A stretch of 64,000 nt of DNA from Glaciecola blandensis (GTDB taxonomy: Bacteria > Pseudomonadota > Gammaproteobacteria > Enterobacterales > Alteromonadaceae), in assembly GCF_031846165.1 (NCBI RefSeq), contig NZ_JAVRIE010000004.1, positions 62,001 to 126,000 of the forward strand, written 5' to 3'. Within the stretch, counting starts at the first letter, position 1. Every line of letters starts with the position of its first letter. Both the position numbers and the translations under genes were made by a program. The notes below the pieces were generated by a model. That model was not told where the DNA came from. It saw nothing but the letters and a program-made list of their open reading frames with translations, and did not search any database. Below are positions 45,365 through 53,520 of the stretch, one piece after another.

Positions 45365-45928
45365 ATGTCTATGATCAACAAATCAATCCCAGACTTTTCA
45401 GTAGAAGCATTCCACGATGGTGAATTTAAAACTATCACTAGTGAAGATGTGAAAGGCAAATGGTCCATCTTCCTTTTCTACCCAGCGGATTTCACATTTG
45501 TATGCCCGACTGAGCTTGAAGATATGGCGGCTAAGCACGAAGAACTTCTTGGCTTAGGTGTGGAAGTATATTCAGTATCAACTGATTCTCACTTTGTACA
45601 CAAAGCATGGCATGATGCGAGCGACGCGATTGGCAAAATCAAATATCCAATGCTAGCTGATTCCACAGGTTCACTGACGCGTGCTTTCGATATCATGATT
45701 GAAGAAGAAGGTCGTGCTTTACGTGGTACTTTCCTAGCTAACCCAGACGGTATCGTAAAAGTAGCTGAAATCCACGATTTAGGCATCGGTCGTTCTGCGG
45801 CAGATATGGTTCGTAAGGTTAAAGCAGCACAATACGTTGCTAACAACGACGGCGAAGTTTGTCCTGCAGCTTGGGAAGAAGGTCAAGCAACATTGACGCC
45901 AAGCCTAGACCTAGTAGGTAAAATCTAA
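45365..45928 (+). CDS. ahpC: Alkyl hydroperoxide reductase subunit C (peroxiredoxin)
   Basis: A 187-residue typical 2-Cys peroxiredoxin, the same length as E. coli AhpC. The peroxidatic Cys is in DFTFVCPTELED (about 47) and the resolving Cys in GEVCPAAWEEG (about 166). It reduces H2O2 and organic peroxides in the cytosol and is recycled by AhpF, encoded 400 bases downstream. Codons are regular and the ribosome site is strong, consistent with high expression. Confidence 0.98.
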   Translation: MSMINKSIPDFSVEAFHDGEFKTITSEDVKGKWSIFLFYPADFTFVCPTELEDMAAKHEELLGLGVEVYSVSTDSHFVHKAWHDASDAIGKIKYPMLADSTGSLTRAFDIMIEEEGRALRGTFLANPDGIVKVAEIHDLGIGRSAADMVRKVKAAQYVANNDGEVCPAAWEEGQATLTPSLDLVGKI

Positions 45929-46330
45929 GTCAAATTAGATTAATGCGATTGGGGAGCCAGACTCCCCAGTCATTCCCGCACCAAGTTTTGTAGCAATGGT
46001 GCAATACTGAACGCTTTGAGACACGCTCATGTGTAATAGCAAACGCTTTTTAAAGAAGCGACACCAGTAAAGAGTTTCAGTCCGTATTTTGGCTTGATTC
46101 TTTTGCTGAAGGATTAAGTTTTCAAGGAAAGTCTGCTTTAGCCCTAGTGCTCACACGTAGACGAATAAAACTATCACAGACATTCTAGGCTTGAAAAATG
46201 GCCGGGATAGTCATGACTAAAATTACTAGAATACAGAGTGAAACTCTTTATCTAAAACTGAATAAATGACCCTGAGTACATAGGCCAACATAGCAAGAAA
46301 TGTACAGCGGGAGAAAAGAGGAAATAAGAG
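45929..46330. other. ahpC-ahpF intergenic region with hairpin and REP remnant
   Basis: About 400 bases without a gene. A perfect 7-bp hairpin TGGGGAG-CCAGA-CTCCCCA (45949-45967) lies 20 bases after ahpC but lacks a U-run. It is followed by CAGTCATTCCCGC, a match to the left end of the REP-like element at 5964. The hairpin could trim or partly stop the ahpC transcript, so ahpF is made at a lower level. Confidence 0.45.
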
Positions 46331-47920
46331 ATGTTAACTAAAGATATATTGAATGCCCTAGCGCAATACACGAAAGATATGCAACACAAGGTGACACTCG
46401 TTCTGCAAACGGGTGAGCACAGCAAACGTAGCGAACTGAAAGATATGTTAAGCCAATTCGCATCGATTTCAGACAAAATAACACTAGAAGAGAGAGATGA
46501 CAGTGAGCGTTTTCGCAGCCCAGTGACTTTCGGACTCGACGTAGATGGGAAACCAACTGGTATCGTCTTCTCTGGTGTGCCTGGTGGTCATGAGTTTAAC
46601 TCTTTTGTCCTTGCTGTACTGCAGTCTGGTGGCGTTAAATTGAAGTTGGATGAGAGCATCCAAAAGATGATCAAAAAAGTCGTCAATCCACTTAAGTTCC
46701 AAGTTTTTGTGAGCTTAAGTTGTCACGCATGCCCAGATGTTGTCCAAGCGATGAATCAATTTGCCCTATTGAATGACAATATCGAAGCCGAAATGATTGA
46801 TGGCAGCGTTTACCCTGACCTTATTGAAGAGAAAGGTATTCAGGGTGTGCCGACGGTTTATATGAATGGCGAAGTGTTTGCTACCGGACAAATCGATACG
46901 GCAAAATTGATCGACAAGTTAGGTGAGACGCAAGCTGAGATGTTCCAAGCGAGTAACGATGTAGAGCAACTGCCTTTACAAGATGTCACGGTTATTGGTG
47001 GTGGTCCAGCTGGCGTGGCAGCAGCAATATACTCTGCTCGAAAAGGCTTAAATGTCACGATTGTTGCGGACCGTTTTGGTGGACAAGTAAAAGACACGAT
47101 GGGTATTGAAAACCTTATTTCAGTGCCTAAAACCACTGGGCCTGAATTAACTAACTCACTTATGGATCACCTTAATGACTATGAAGTGAATGTACGTGAG
47201 CATTTGCGAGTAGACAGTATAGAAAAAGGTGATATTAAGAAGCTGACACTCACCTCTGGTGAAGTGGTTGAGACGAAGACTATCATCATAGCAACAGGTG
47301 CAAACTGGAGAGAGCTAGGCGTGCCTGGAGAGAAGGAAAATATTGGTAACGGCGTTGCTTACTGCCCACATTGTGACGGTCCTTTCTACAAAGGAAAAGA
47401 CGTTGCAGTCATCGGTGGTGGTAACTCTGGTGTCGAAGCAGCCCTAGATTTGGCAGGTATTGTAAAATCGGTCACTGTTTTTGAGTTTCTACCAGAGTTG
47501 AAAGCAGACCAAGTACTGATTGATCAAATTAATGCTCGTGACAATATTTCGGTCATTAAAAACGCTCAGACTAAAGAGATATTAGCGGCTGATGGTAAAG
47601 TGAATGCCATTGAATATATCGATAGGGACACCAGTGAAGTGCATCAAAAAGAGTTACAAGGTGTCTTCGTTCAGATTGGATTAGTGCCAAATAGTAGTAT
47701 TCTTAAAGGCATCGTTGATTTAACCAAGTATGGTGAAGTAATTATCAATGAGAAAGGACAAACAAGCGAAGAAGGTATTTTTGCTTGTGGTGACGTAACG
47801 ACCGTGCCATATAAACAAATAGTTATTGCGATGGGTGAAGGTGCAAAAGCTTCTCTAGCTGCTTATGACCATATTTTAATGAGTAAGCCAGCTGTCAAAG
47901 CTGATTCCGCTGCTGCGTAA
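46331..47920 (+). CDS. ahpF: Alkyl hydroperoxide reductase subunit F
   Basis: A 529-residue flavoprotein disulfide reductase for AhpC. The N-terminal tandem thioredoxin-fold domain (1-200) carries the redox pair CHACPD; the FAD motif is VIGGGPAGVAAAIYSARKG (about 218), the second redox pair is in CPHCDG, the NADH motif is VIGGGNSGVEAALDLAG, and the C-terminal FAD motif is GIFACGDVTT. It transfers electrons from NAD(P)H via its N-terminal domain to AhpC. An intrinsic terminator follows. Confidence 0.98.
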   Translation: MLTKDILNALAQYTKDMQHKVTLVLQTGEHSKRSELKDMLSQFASISDKITLEERDDSERFRSPVTFGLDVDGKPTGIVFSGVPGGHEFNSFVLAVLQSGGVKLKLDESIQKMIKKVVNPLKFQVFVSLSCHACPDVVQAMNQFALLNDNIEAEMIDGSVYPDLIEEKGIQGVPTVYMNGEVFATGQIDTAKLIDKLGETQAEMFQASNDVEQLPLQDVTVIGGGPAGVAAAIYSARKGLNVTIVADRFGGQVKDTMGIENLISVPKTTGPELTNSLMDHLNDYEVNVREHLRVDSIEKGDIKKLTLTSGEVVETKTIIIATGANWRELGVPGEKENIGNGVAYCPHCDGPFYKGKDVAVIGGGNSGVEAALDLAGIVKSVTVFEFLPELKADQVLIDQINARDNISVIKNAQTKEILAADGKVNAIEYIDRDTSEVHQKELQGVFVQIGLVPNSSILKGIVDLTKYGEVIINEKGQTSEEGIFACGDVTTVPYKQIVIAMGEGAKASLAAYDHILMSKPAVKADSAAA

Positions 47921-47940
47921 TTCTGTTAAATCTTGGATGA

Positions 47941-47978
47941 AAAAAAGGCGCTTCCGTCTGAAAGAAGCGCCTTTTTAA
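47941..47978 (+). terminator. Terminator after ahpF
   Basis: AAAAAGGCGCTTC pairs with GAAGCGCCTTTTT around a nine-base loop, 20 bases after the stop. The stem is long and U-runs are present on both strands. Confidence 0.95.
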
Positions 47979-48160
47979 ATGTGCCGCCACTAATGAGAAT
48001 GGCGACAGGGACACACAACTTATCTCTTTAATTAACCGTCTTAAAGGATTAAGTTAACACTATCAGTTTCAAACTATCCTGTAAATGCGTTGTTAATGAA
48101 TTTTCTTTTTATCATTGTTTAAACGCTGTTTGTTATGTATATTTATATTAACAAAGTAAC

Positions 48161-48172
48161 TTAAACGTTTAA
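48161..48172. promoter_or_regulatory. LacI-type operator upstream of amylosucrase gene
   Basis: TTAAACGTTTAA is a perfect 12-bp palindrome with the central CG typical of LacI/PurR-family operators. It ends six bases before the ATG, occupying the place of a ribosome site. The convergent downstream gene encodes a LacI-family regulator, the likely ligand. Confidence 0.6.
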
Positions 48173-48178
48173 ATTCAT

Positions 48179-50095
48179 ATGAAGTTCAGTAGCGAAGCTG
48201 AGAAAACCTTAGCAAGATTAATACATGACTTGGATTTGAGCTGTTTTTCGGCAGCCCAAAAGACAGTCTTTGAGCACCGTTTGCAGCAAGAGTTTCCCCT
48301 GTTGTTCAGCATGCTACTGGACGTATATGGAGATCAGTATGATTTCTATTATCACCTCCAGCAACTTATGGTCAGCCTGAGAGATGCTTTTGACGCGAGA
48401 AAGCCTGCGCTTAAGAAAAAAGATGAGGCAAGCTTGAATGATGGGCCTTGGTTCAAAGACCACAAGAGCCTTGGTATTGCTTGTTATGTTGACTTATTCG
48501 CAGGTGACCTCGCCAAACTAAAAAATCGTATTCCTTATCTTGTGGATTTAGGTGTGACTTATATTCACCTCATGCCTTTATACAAATCGCCTGAGGGCGA
48601 CAGCGACGGCGGCTATGCCGTATCTGACTATCGTCAAGTTGACCCGAAGTTAGGGACTATCGAAGAACTGGCTGCTTTGGCTGATGCATTTGCACAGGCG
48701 GGTATCCATTTGGTCTTAGACTTTGTATTCAACCACAGCTCTGATGAACACCAATGGGCAGAAAAAGCCAAGCAGGGTGATCCTGAATTTCAAGATTATT
48801 ACTGGATGTTTGAGTCGAAAGACTTGCCGAATCAGTATGAAACACACTTGCGAGAAATCTTTCCGCAAGTGCGCAAAGGTAACTTCACCTGGTGCGACAC
48901 TTCGAAGCGTTGGGTGTGGACAACGTTTAATAGTTTCCAATGGGATTTAAACTATTCTAACCCGGCTGTTTTTAATGCCATCACCCAAGAAATGCTATTT
49001 CTAGCAAATATCGGCTGCGATGCATTACGGTTAGATGCGTTGGCATTTATATGGAAAGAGTTAGGTACTAACTGTGAAAACCAGCCAAAAGCGCACCGCT
49101 TAATTAGCGCCTTCAATGCGTGCTTAAAAATTGTTTCGCCCAGTGTTGTGTTTAAATCTGAAGCCATTGTTCATCCTGATGAAGTACTCAAATATATTGG
49201 GAAAGACGAGTGCGAACTGTCTTATAACCCACTGTTAATGGCGCTTATTTGGAATAGCTTGGCTACTCGAAAGACGAAGCTACTGACACAGTCAATGCAA
49301 CAAAGTTTTGCTATCAGCCCAGATTGTGCCTGGGTTAACTATATCCGATGTCACGATGATATAGGTTGGACCTTCGATGATGCTGTTGCCTATGATTTGG
49401 GTATCAATCCCCATGACCATCGCTATTTCTTGAATCAGTTTTTTACTGGTCGCTTCGAAGGTAGTTTTGCCAAAGGAGTCGCATTTGCTGAAAATAAGGA
49501 AACAGGAGATTGCAGAGTCTGTGGCTCTCTTGCGTCGTTAGCCGGTCTTGAAAGCGCCTTAGAGCAAAACGACCAAGCGCTGATCGATTTAGCTGTTGCC
49601 AGAATACTCATGGTGCATTCGATTATTCTGAGTATTGGTGGTATTCCCTTGCTCTATTCTGGTGATGAACTTGGTTTGTTGAATGACTACAGTTATCAAA
49701 GTGATATAAACAAACTTGCGGACGACCGCTGGGTGCATCGTATCGCTGTAAACGACAAGTCCATAAAAAGGGCGACGGCGAAAGGAAGTCCAGAATTTGC
49801 TATTTCTTCTGGTCTTAAAAAGCTCATTTCAATCCGAAAGTCAGAATCACTTCTTGGTGAAGGTAGCACAGAAATATTGCAGACTAATAATGAACATGTG
49901 TTTGCTTATTCACGGAAAACAAATACGGAAGAAATGATCGCTTTATGCAATTTCAGTGAGCACCAGCAGTTTGTAAAAGCTGAGCATGTCGGTATTGAGG
50001 GTAATCAGCGGCTAGACCTAATTAGCCAGCAAAACCTGGTATTAACCAATGGCCTGATTTCGCTGGCGCCATATCAAATACGCTGGCTGAAGTAA
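48179..50095 (+). CDS. Amylosucrase (GH13 subfamily 4)
   Basis: A 638-residue glucosyltransferase that builds an alpha-1,4-glucan from sucrose, releasing fructose. The catalytic triad falls at Asp286 (DALRLDALAF), Glu328 (FKSEAIVHP) and Asp393 (RCHDDIGWTFDD), exactly the numbering of Neisseria polysaccharea amylosucrase (636 residues). The N-terminal helical domain (1-90) and DSDGGYAVSDYRQV are also family-specific. There is no signal peptide, so it is cytoplasmic. No clear ribosome site is seen, as the operator sits there. It is convergent with a LacI regulator (30-base gap); no sucrose transporter or fructokinase is adjacent. Confidence 0.93.
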   Translation: MKFSSEAEKTLARLIHDLDLSCFSAAQKTVFEHRLQQEFPLLFSMLLDVYGDQYDFYYHLQQLMVSLRDAFDARKPALKKKDEASLNDGPWFKDHKSLGIACYVDLFAGDLAKLKNRIPYLVDLGVTYIHLMPLYKSPEGDSDGGYAVSDYRQVDPKLGTIEELAALADAFAQAGIHLVLDFVFNHSSDEHQWAEKAKQGDPEFQDYYWMFESKDLPNQYETHLREIFPQVRKGNFTWCDTSKRWVWTTFNSFQWDLNYSNPAVFNAITQEMLFLANIGCDALRLDALAFIWKELGTNCENQPKAHRLISAFNACLKIVSPSVVFKSEAIVHPDEVLKYIGKDECELSYNPLLMALIWNSLATRKTKLLTQSMQQSFAISPDCAWVNYIRCHDDIGWTFDDAVAYDLGINPHDHRYFLNQFFTGRFEGSFAKGVAFAENKETGDCRVCGSLASLAGLESALEQNDQALIDLAVARILMVHSIILSIGGIPLLYSGDELGLLNDYSYQSDINKLADDRWVHRIAVNDKSIKRATAKGSPEFAISSGLKKLISIRKSESLLGEGSTEILQTNNEHVFAYSRKTNTEEMIALCNFSEHQQFVKAEHVGIEGNQRLDLISQQNLVLTNGLISLAPYQIRWLK

Positions 50096-50125
50096 AAAGA
50101 CAGAGCAGAGGTATTCGATACTCGT

Positions 50126-51202
50126 TTAGGGGCAACTGTTCCTAACGATAAGTCGAGTGCCCAGCATAATATGTTGAATGTTCTCTTTTTCATCATCGCC
50201 TTTGGCGATTGCCTCTAAAAGTAGATTCGCGGCTACTTTGCCTTTTTCAATACTCTGTTGGCAAATAGTAGTTAAGCTTGGCACGGCGCGACTTGCCTCT
50301 GGGATATCGTCAAACCCAGTCAACACGATATCTTCAGGAATGCGGATCCCCAGTTCTTGACAGACACGTGATGCTGCTAATGCGTTTATATCACTCATAC
50401 ACAATAGAATATCGGGTCTAGGCACTGTTGATAGTGATTCTCTGGCTGCAATCTCAGCATGTTCTTGATCGTTTTCGGGGATGTGCCAGATGCGATCAAA
50501 TGAAATGCTCATGTTGTTATCTTTGGCGGCCATTAAATAGCCCTTTAAGCGGCGCTGAGAAATTTCTCGCGATTCACTATTGAAGTCACTCTCAATGAGT
50601 CTACAAATCCTTTTAGAATCTACCATTCGCAGGCCAAGGACAGAGATATTAGGGCTGTCGTTCCCTTTTTTCTTTACGTATTCCATCGCGTGATTAGCAA
50701 CAGTGCGAGAACCAATTTCATTGTCGATGTTCACCGAATGAGTGCTATCAATCAGGCAGTCGACATGCACGACTGGCTTACCCAGACGAAGTATGGGATC
50801 TAAAGTGGAGTGTCGAATCGCACCATAAATAATAAAGCCATCAGGTAACGATTCAGCGGTACGTTGTTCGGCCGAATCTATGTTGCCGGATAACAGTAAC
50901 ATTTGTTTGTTTTTTTCGACCAAAAGTTCTGCTACGCCCTGTAAAAGCTGACTTGCGACAGGGTCTGAAAAGCTATAGCTAAGTGAGTCAACCAATACCA
51001 CACCAATGACGCCAGACGCGCCAATACGCAAAGAGCGAGCAGCTAAATTTGGACCGCGGTAACCAAGCCTTTCGCATTCAGCGAGGATCTTTTCTCTTAA
51101 CTTGCTGGATAGTTGATCAGGGCGGTTGAAGGCATTTGATACAGTGGCAATAGATACGCCAAGTATCTTCGCAACTTGAGTGAGGTTCAGCTTTTTGGCC
51201 AT
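50126..51202 (-). CDS. LacI-family transcriptional regulator
   Basis: A 358-residue repressor. The N-terminal helix-turn-helix LTQVAKILGVSIATVSNAFN (5-24) with hinge LAARSLRIG is followed by a periplasmic-binding-protein-like sugar domain (about 62-355; GVIGVVLVD, DGFIIYGAI, PEDIVLTGFDDIPEA, PSLTTICQ). It probably controls the neighbouring amylosucrase through the CG-centred palindrome before that gene, and perhaps itself through AAGCGCTT at 51265-51272, about 60 bases before its ATG. The effector is likely sucrose or a sugar phosphate (inference). Confidence 0.92.
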   Translation of the reverse strand: MAKKLNLTQVAKILGVSIATVSNAFNRPDQLSSKLREKILAECERLGYRGPNLAARSLRIGASGVIGVVLVDSLSYSFSDPVASQLLQGVAELLVEKNKQMLLLSGNIDSAEQRTAESLPDGFIIYGAIRHSTLDPILRLGKPVVHVDCLIDSTHSVNIDNEIGSRTVANHAMEYVKKKGNDSPNISVLGLRMVDSKRICRLIESDFNSESREISQRRLKGYLMAAKDNNMSISFDRIWHIPENDQEHAEIAARESLSTVPRPDILLCMSDINALAASRVCQELGIRIPEDIVLTGFDDIPEASRAVPSLTTICQQSIEKGKVAANLLLEAIAKGDDEKENIQHIMLGTRLIVRNSCP

Positions 51203-51304
51203 ATTCTTCTTTTTATAAGTGCATTGTTAGCTAGTGCTTGCATCATAACTTAAAGAACTTAAAAAAGCGCTTAAATTTTTAGACCGTACAATAAGAAACT
51301 ATAA

Positions 51305-51332
51305 AAAAGCCACTTCAGAAAAAGTGGCTTAG
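51305..51332 (-). terminator. Terminator of malic enzyme gene
   Basis: On the minus strand AGCCACTT-TTTCTG-AAGTGGCT is followed by a U-run, about 25 bases after the malic enzyme stop. Confidence 0.85.
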
Positions 51333-51355
51333 CAATGACAAATAGTAGGTGTTAT

Positions 51356-52606
51356 CTAAAAGTTATCCAAATAATCGTTCGGAATACTTTCAATCTTCGC
51401 CACACCAGATTCAATTGCTGCCAACGCGACAGCCGTGGCGATGCGTTTACACAAGCGAGGATCCATTGGCTTTGGAATGATATAGTCTTTGCCAAATGAT
51501 AGGGCTTTGCTGTTGCTCGCTTTTAATACTTGTTCAGGTACATCTTCTTTAGATACTTCTCGTAGTGCTTCAACTGCAGCCACTTTCATTTCATCATTAA
51601 TCGAAGATGCTCTTACATCTAATGCACCACGAAATATGAATGGGAAACACAACACATTATTGACTTGGTTTGGATAGTCGGAGCGTCCTGTTGCCATAAT
51701 AAGGTCGTCACGGACTGCATGAGCAAGTTCAGGCTTAATTTCAGGATCCGGGTTAGAGCAAGCAAATACGACAGGCTTAGGTGCCATTAGTTTAAGTGCT
51801 TCTGGCGGTAAAATATCTGGGCCGCTTAGTCCTAAGAATACGTCGGCGCCTTCCAGAACATCTTCCAAGCTACGTTTGTCGGTATTGTTTGCAAACAAGG
51901 CTTTGTGTGGAGTTAGCTCTTCACGACGGGTATGGATAACACCTTTACGGTCAAGCATATAGATTTTTTCACGCATGGCACCGCACTTAATAAGCAACTC
52001 CATACAAGCGACAGCAGCAGCACCAGCGCCCATACATACGAAAATGGCTTCTTCAATTTTCTTACCCTGTATTTCTAATGCGTTCAACATACCCGCCGCT
52101 GTTACGATAGCTGTACCGTGTTGATCATCATGAAAGATGGGTACTTTGCAGCGCTTTATGAGTTCTTGCTCAATCTCGAAACACTCGGGCGCTTTAATAT
52201 CTTCTAAGTTAATACCACCAAAAGTGTCTGCAATATTCGCCACTGTATTGATGAACTCTTCCGTTGTTCTGTGTTTCACTTCAATATCAATCGAATCTAA
52301 ACCAGCAAAATGTTTGAATAAAAGCGCTTTGCCTTCCATCACTGGTTTTGATGCTAATGGGCCTAAATTACCTAGTCCTAAAATAGCGGTACCATTTGAA
52401 ATGACGGCCACTAAATTTCCTTTGGCTGTGTAGCGATATGCAGCATTCGGATCTGCAGCAATCTCTCTCACCGGTTCAGCCACGCCTGGACTATATGCTA
52501 GCGCCAGATCTGTAACGGTGTCAGCAGGTGTCGTAAGCTCAACACTAATTTTGCCGGGCTTTGGGAATTCGTGATAATCGAGTGCTTGTTGGCGAAAATC
52601 TGGCAT
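51356..52606 (-). CDS. Malic enzyme (short form, NAD(P)-dependent)
   Basis: A 416-residue enzyme that decarboxylates malate to pyruvate. The N-terminal catalytic half has LALAYSPGVAEPV, GNLVAVISNGTAILGLGNLG, IFHDDQHGTAIV (metal and substrate), and the NAD(P) fold starts at FVCMGAGAAAVACME. It lacks the C-terminal phosphotransacetylase-like domain of E. coli MaeB (759), so this is the short single-domain type. Cofactor choice cannot be read safely. It supplies pyruvate or NADPH during growth on fatty acids or amino acids, fitting the fad and put genes here. Confidence 0.93.
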   Translation of the reverse strand: MPDFRQQALDYHEFPKPGKISVELTTPADTVTDLALAYSPGVAEPVREIAADPNAAYRYTAKGNLVAVISNGTAILGLGNLGPLASKPVMEGKALLFKHFAGLDSIDIEVKHRTTEEFINTVANIADTFGGINLEDIKAPECFEIEQELIKRCKVPIFHDDQHGTAIVTAAGMLNALEIQGKKIEEAIFVCMGAGAAAVACMELLIKCGAMREKIYMLDRKGVIHTRREELTPHKALFANNTDKRSLEDVLEGADVFLGLSGPDILPPEALKLMAPKPVVFACSNPDPEIKPELAHAVRDDLIMATGRSDYPNQVNNVLCFPFIFRGALDVRASSINDEMKVAAVEALREVSKEDVPEQVLKASNSKALSFGKDYIIPKPMDPRLCKRIATAVALAAIESGVAKIESIPNDYLDNF

Positions 52607-52921
52607 GAGATGCAGGGTCCTTTCAATAGTGTCAGTGATACATTATTTGGTAAGTTTTCATATTGACTTACCAACATTGAGCAAATGTAGCACAAATCAG
52701 CGCCGAATGAAGAATACAATCTATGAAAGATGGATGAATTTTATAACTGGTAAGACCATGATTTTACGCTGATATTTTGCTAAACGATGAGGATTATAAT
52801 CGAATGCGTATAACGAACATTTATGAAGGTTAATGAGTTTATATGAATTTTTGTATGTTTATAAGTCGTTATAAATTTTCAACGCTGAAGACATCCGCGC
52901 TTTGTAAGTTTATTACGGGCG
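52607..52921. promoter_or_regulatory. Upstream region of malic enzyme gene
   Basis: About 315 bases, strongly AT-rich, between the malic enzyme start and the rpmE terminator. It must hold the malic enzyme promoter; candidate hexamers are too degenerate to assign. Nothing else is seen. Confidence 0.3.
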
Positions 52922-52950
52922 AAAAAAAGAGCACATAATGTGCTCTTTTC
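52922..52950 (-). terminator. Terminator of rpmE
   Basis: On the minus strand AAAGAGCACATTATGTGCTCTTTTTTT forms an AGAGCACA/TGTGCTCT stem with a U-run, about 30 bases after the rpmE stop. Confidence 0.88.
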
Positions 52951-52976
52951 TCTTAAATCTGCTTTTCAGCAAACAC

Positions 52977-53189
52977 TTACTTCTTGCTAAGTGCACCAAA
53001 ACGCTTCTTAAAGCGGTCAACACGACCACCAGTATCAACATTACGTTGCTTACCAGTGTAGAAAGGGTGACAAGATGAACATACGTCCAAGTTGATGTCT
53101 TTCTTTAACGTTGAACGAACTGCAATAACGTTGCCGCATGAACACGTTGCTTTGATTTCGTCGTACTGCGGGTGAATACCTTCTTTCAT
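52977..53189 (-). CDS. rpmE: 50S ribosomal protein L31 (zinc-binding form)
   Basis: A 70-residue bL31 starting MKEGIHPQYDEI. It keeps the four-Cys zinc site (ATCSCGN and VCSSCHPFYTG), so it is the C+ form that can be replaced by a zinc-free paralogue under zinc limitation. The frame is open upstream to 53357, but AAAGG and homology fix the start at 53189. It is divergent from priA, the classical arrangement. Confidence 0.98.
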   Translation of the reverse strand: MKEGIHPQYDEIKATCSCGNVIAVRSTLKKDINLDVCSSCHPFYTGKQRNVDTGGRVDRFKKRFGALSKK

Positions 53190-53520
53190 TGGGATACCTT
53201 TTATTTTAGGCCGTCTCGCTATACAACCCGAAGTTGCACACCAAACGCATTTAATTAAATAGCAGATGATGTTATCAACTGCCGAAATTTGGACGCGCAT
53301 AATAATGGACTTACCTCGCAATATCAAGCGGAAAGTGCATTTACTCGAAGCTTTCAAGCTAGGCTCGCATCAAGACAGTAGACCTGTACTTTTGTTGTGT
53401 TCTTTCATTCTGAGGTAATCATTGCTATTCGCTCTTGCAAGACCTTGATAGTATGTAGGTTTGACAAATGAGCATCACTGTCAGCGAATCGCTGTTGACT
53501 AATCGAAATAAGGAGCAAGC
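53190..53520. promoter_or_regulatory. Divergent intergenic region rpmE / priA
   Basis: About 330 bases containing the promoters of both genes. A TTGACA occurs at 53462-53467 on the plus strand without a good -10 at standard spacing. No Zur-type operator was recognised with confidence, and no small gene is seen. Confidence 0.3.
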
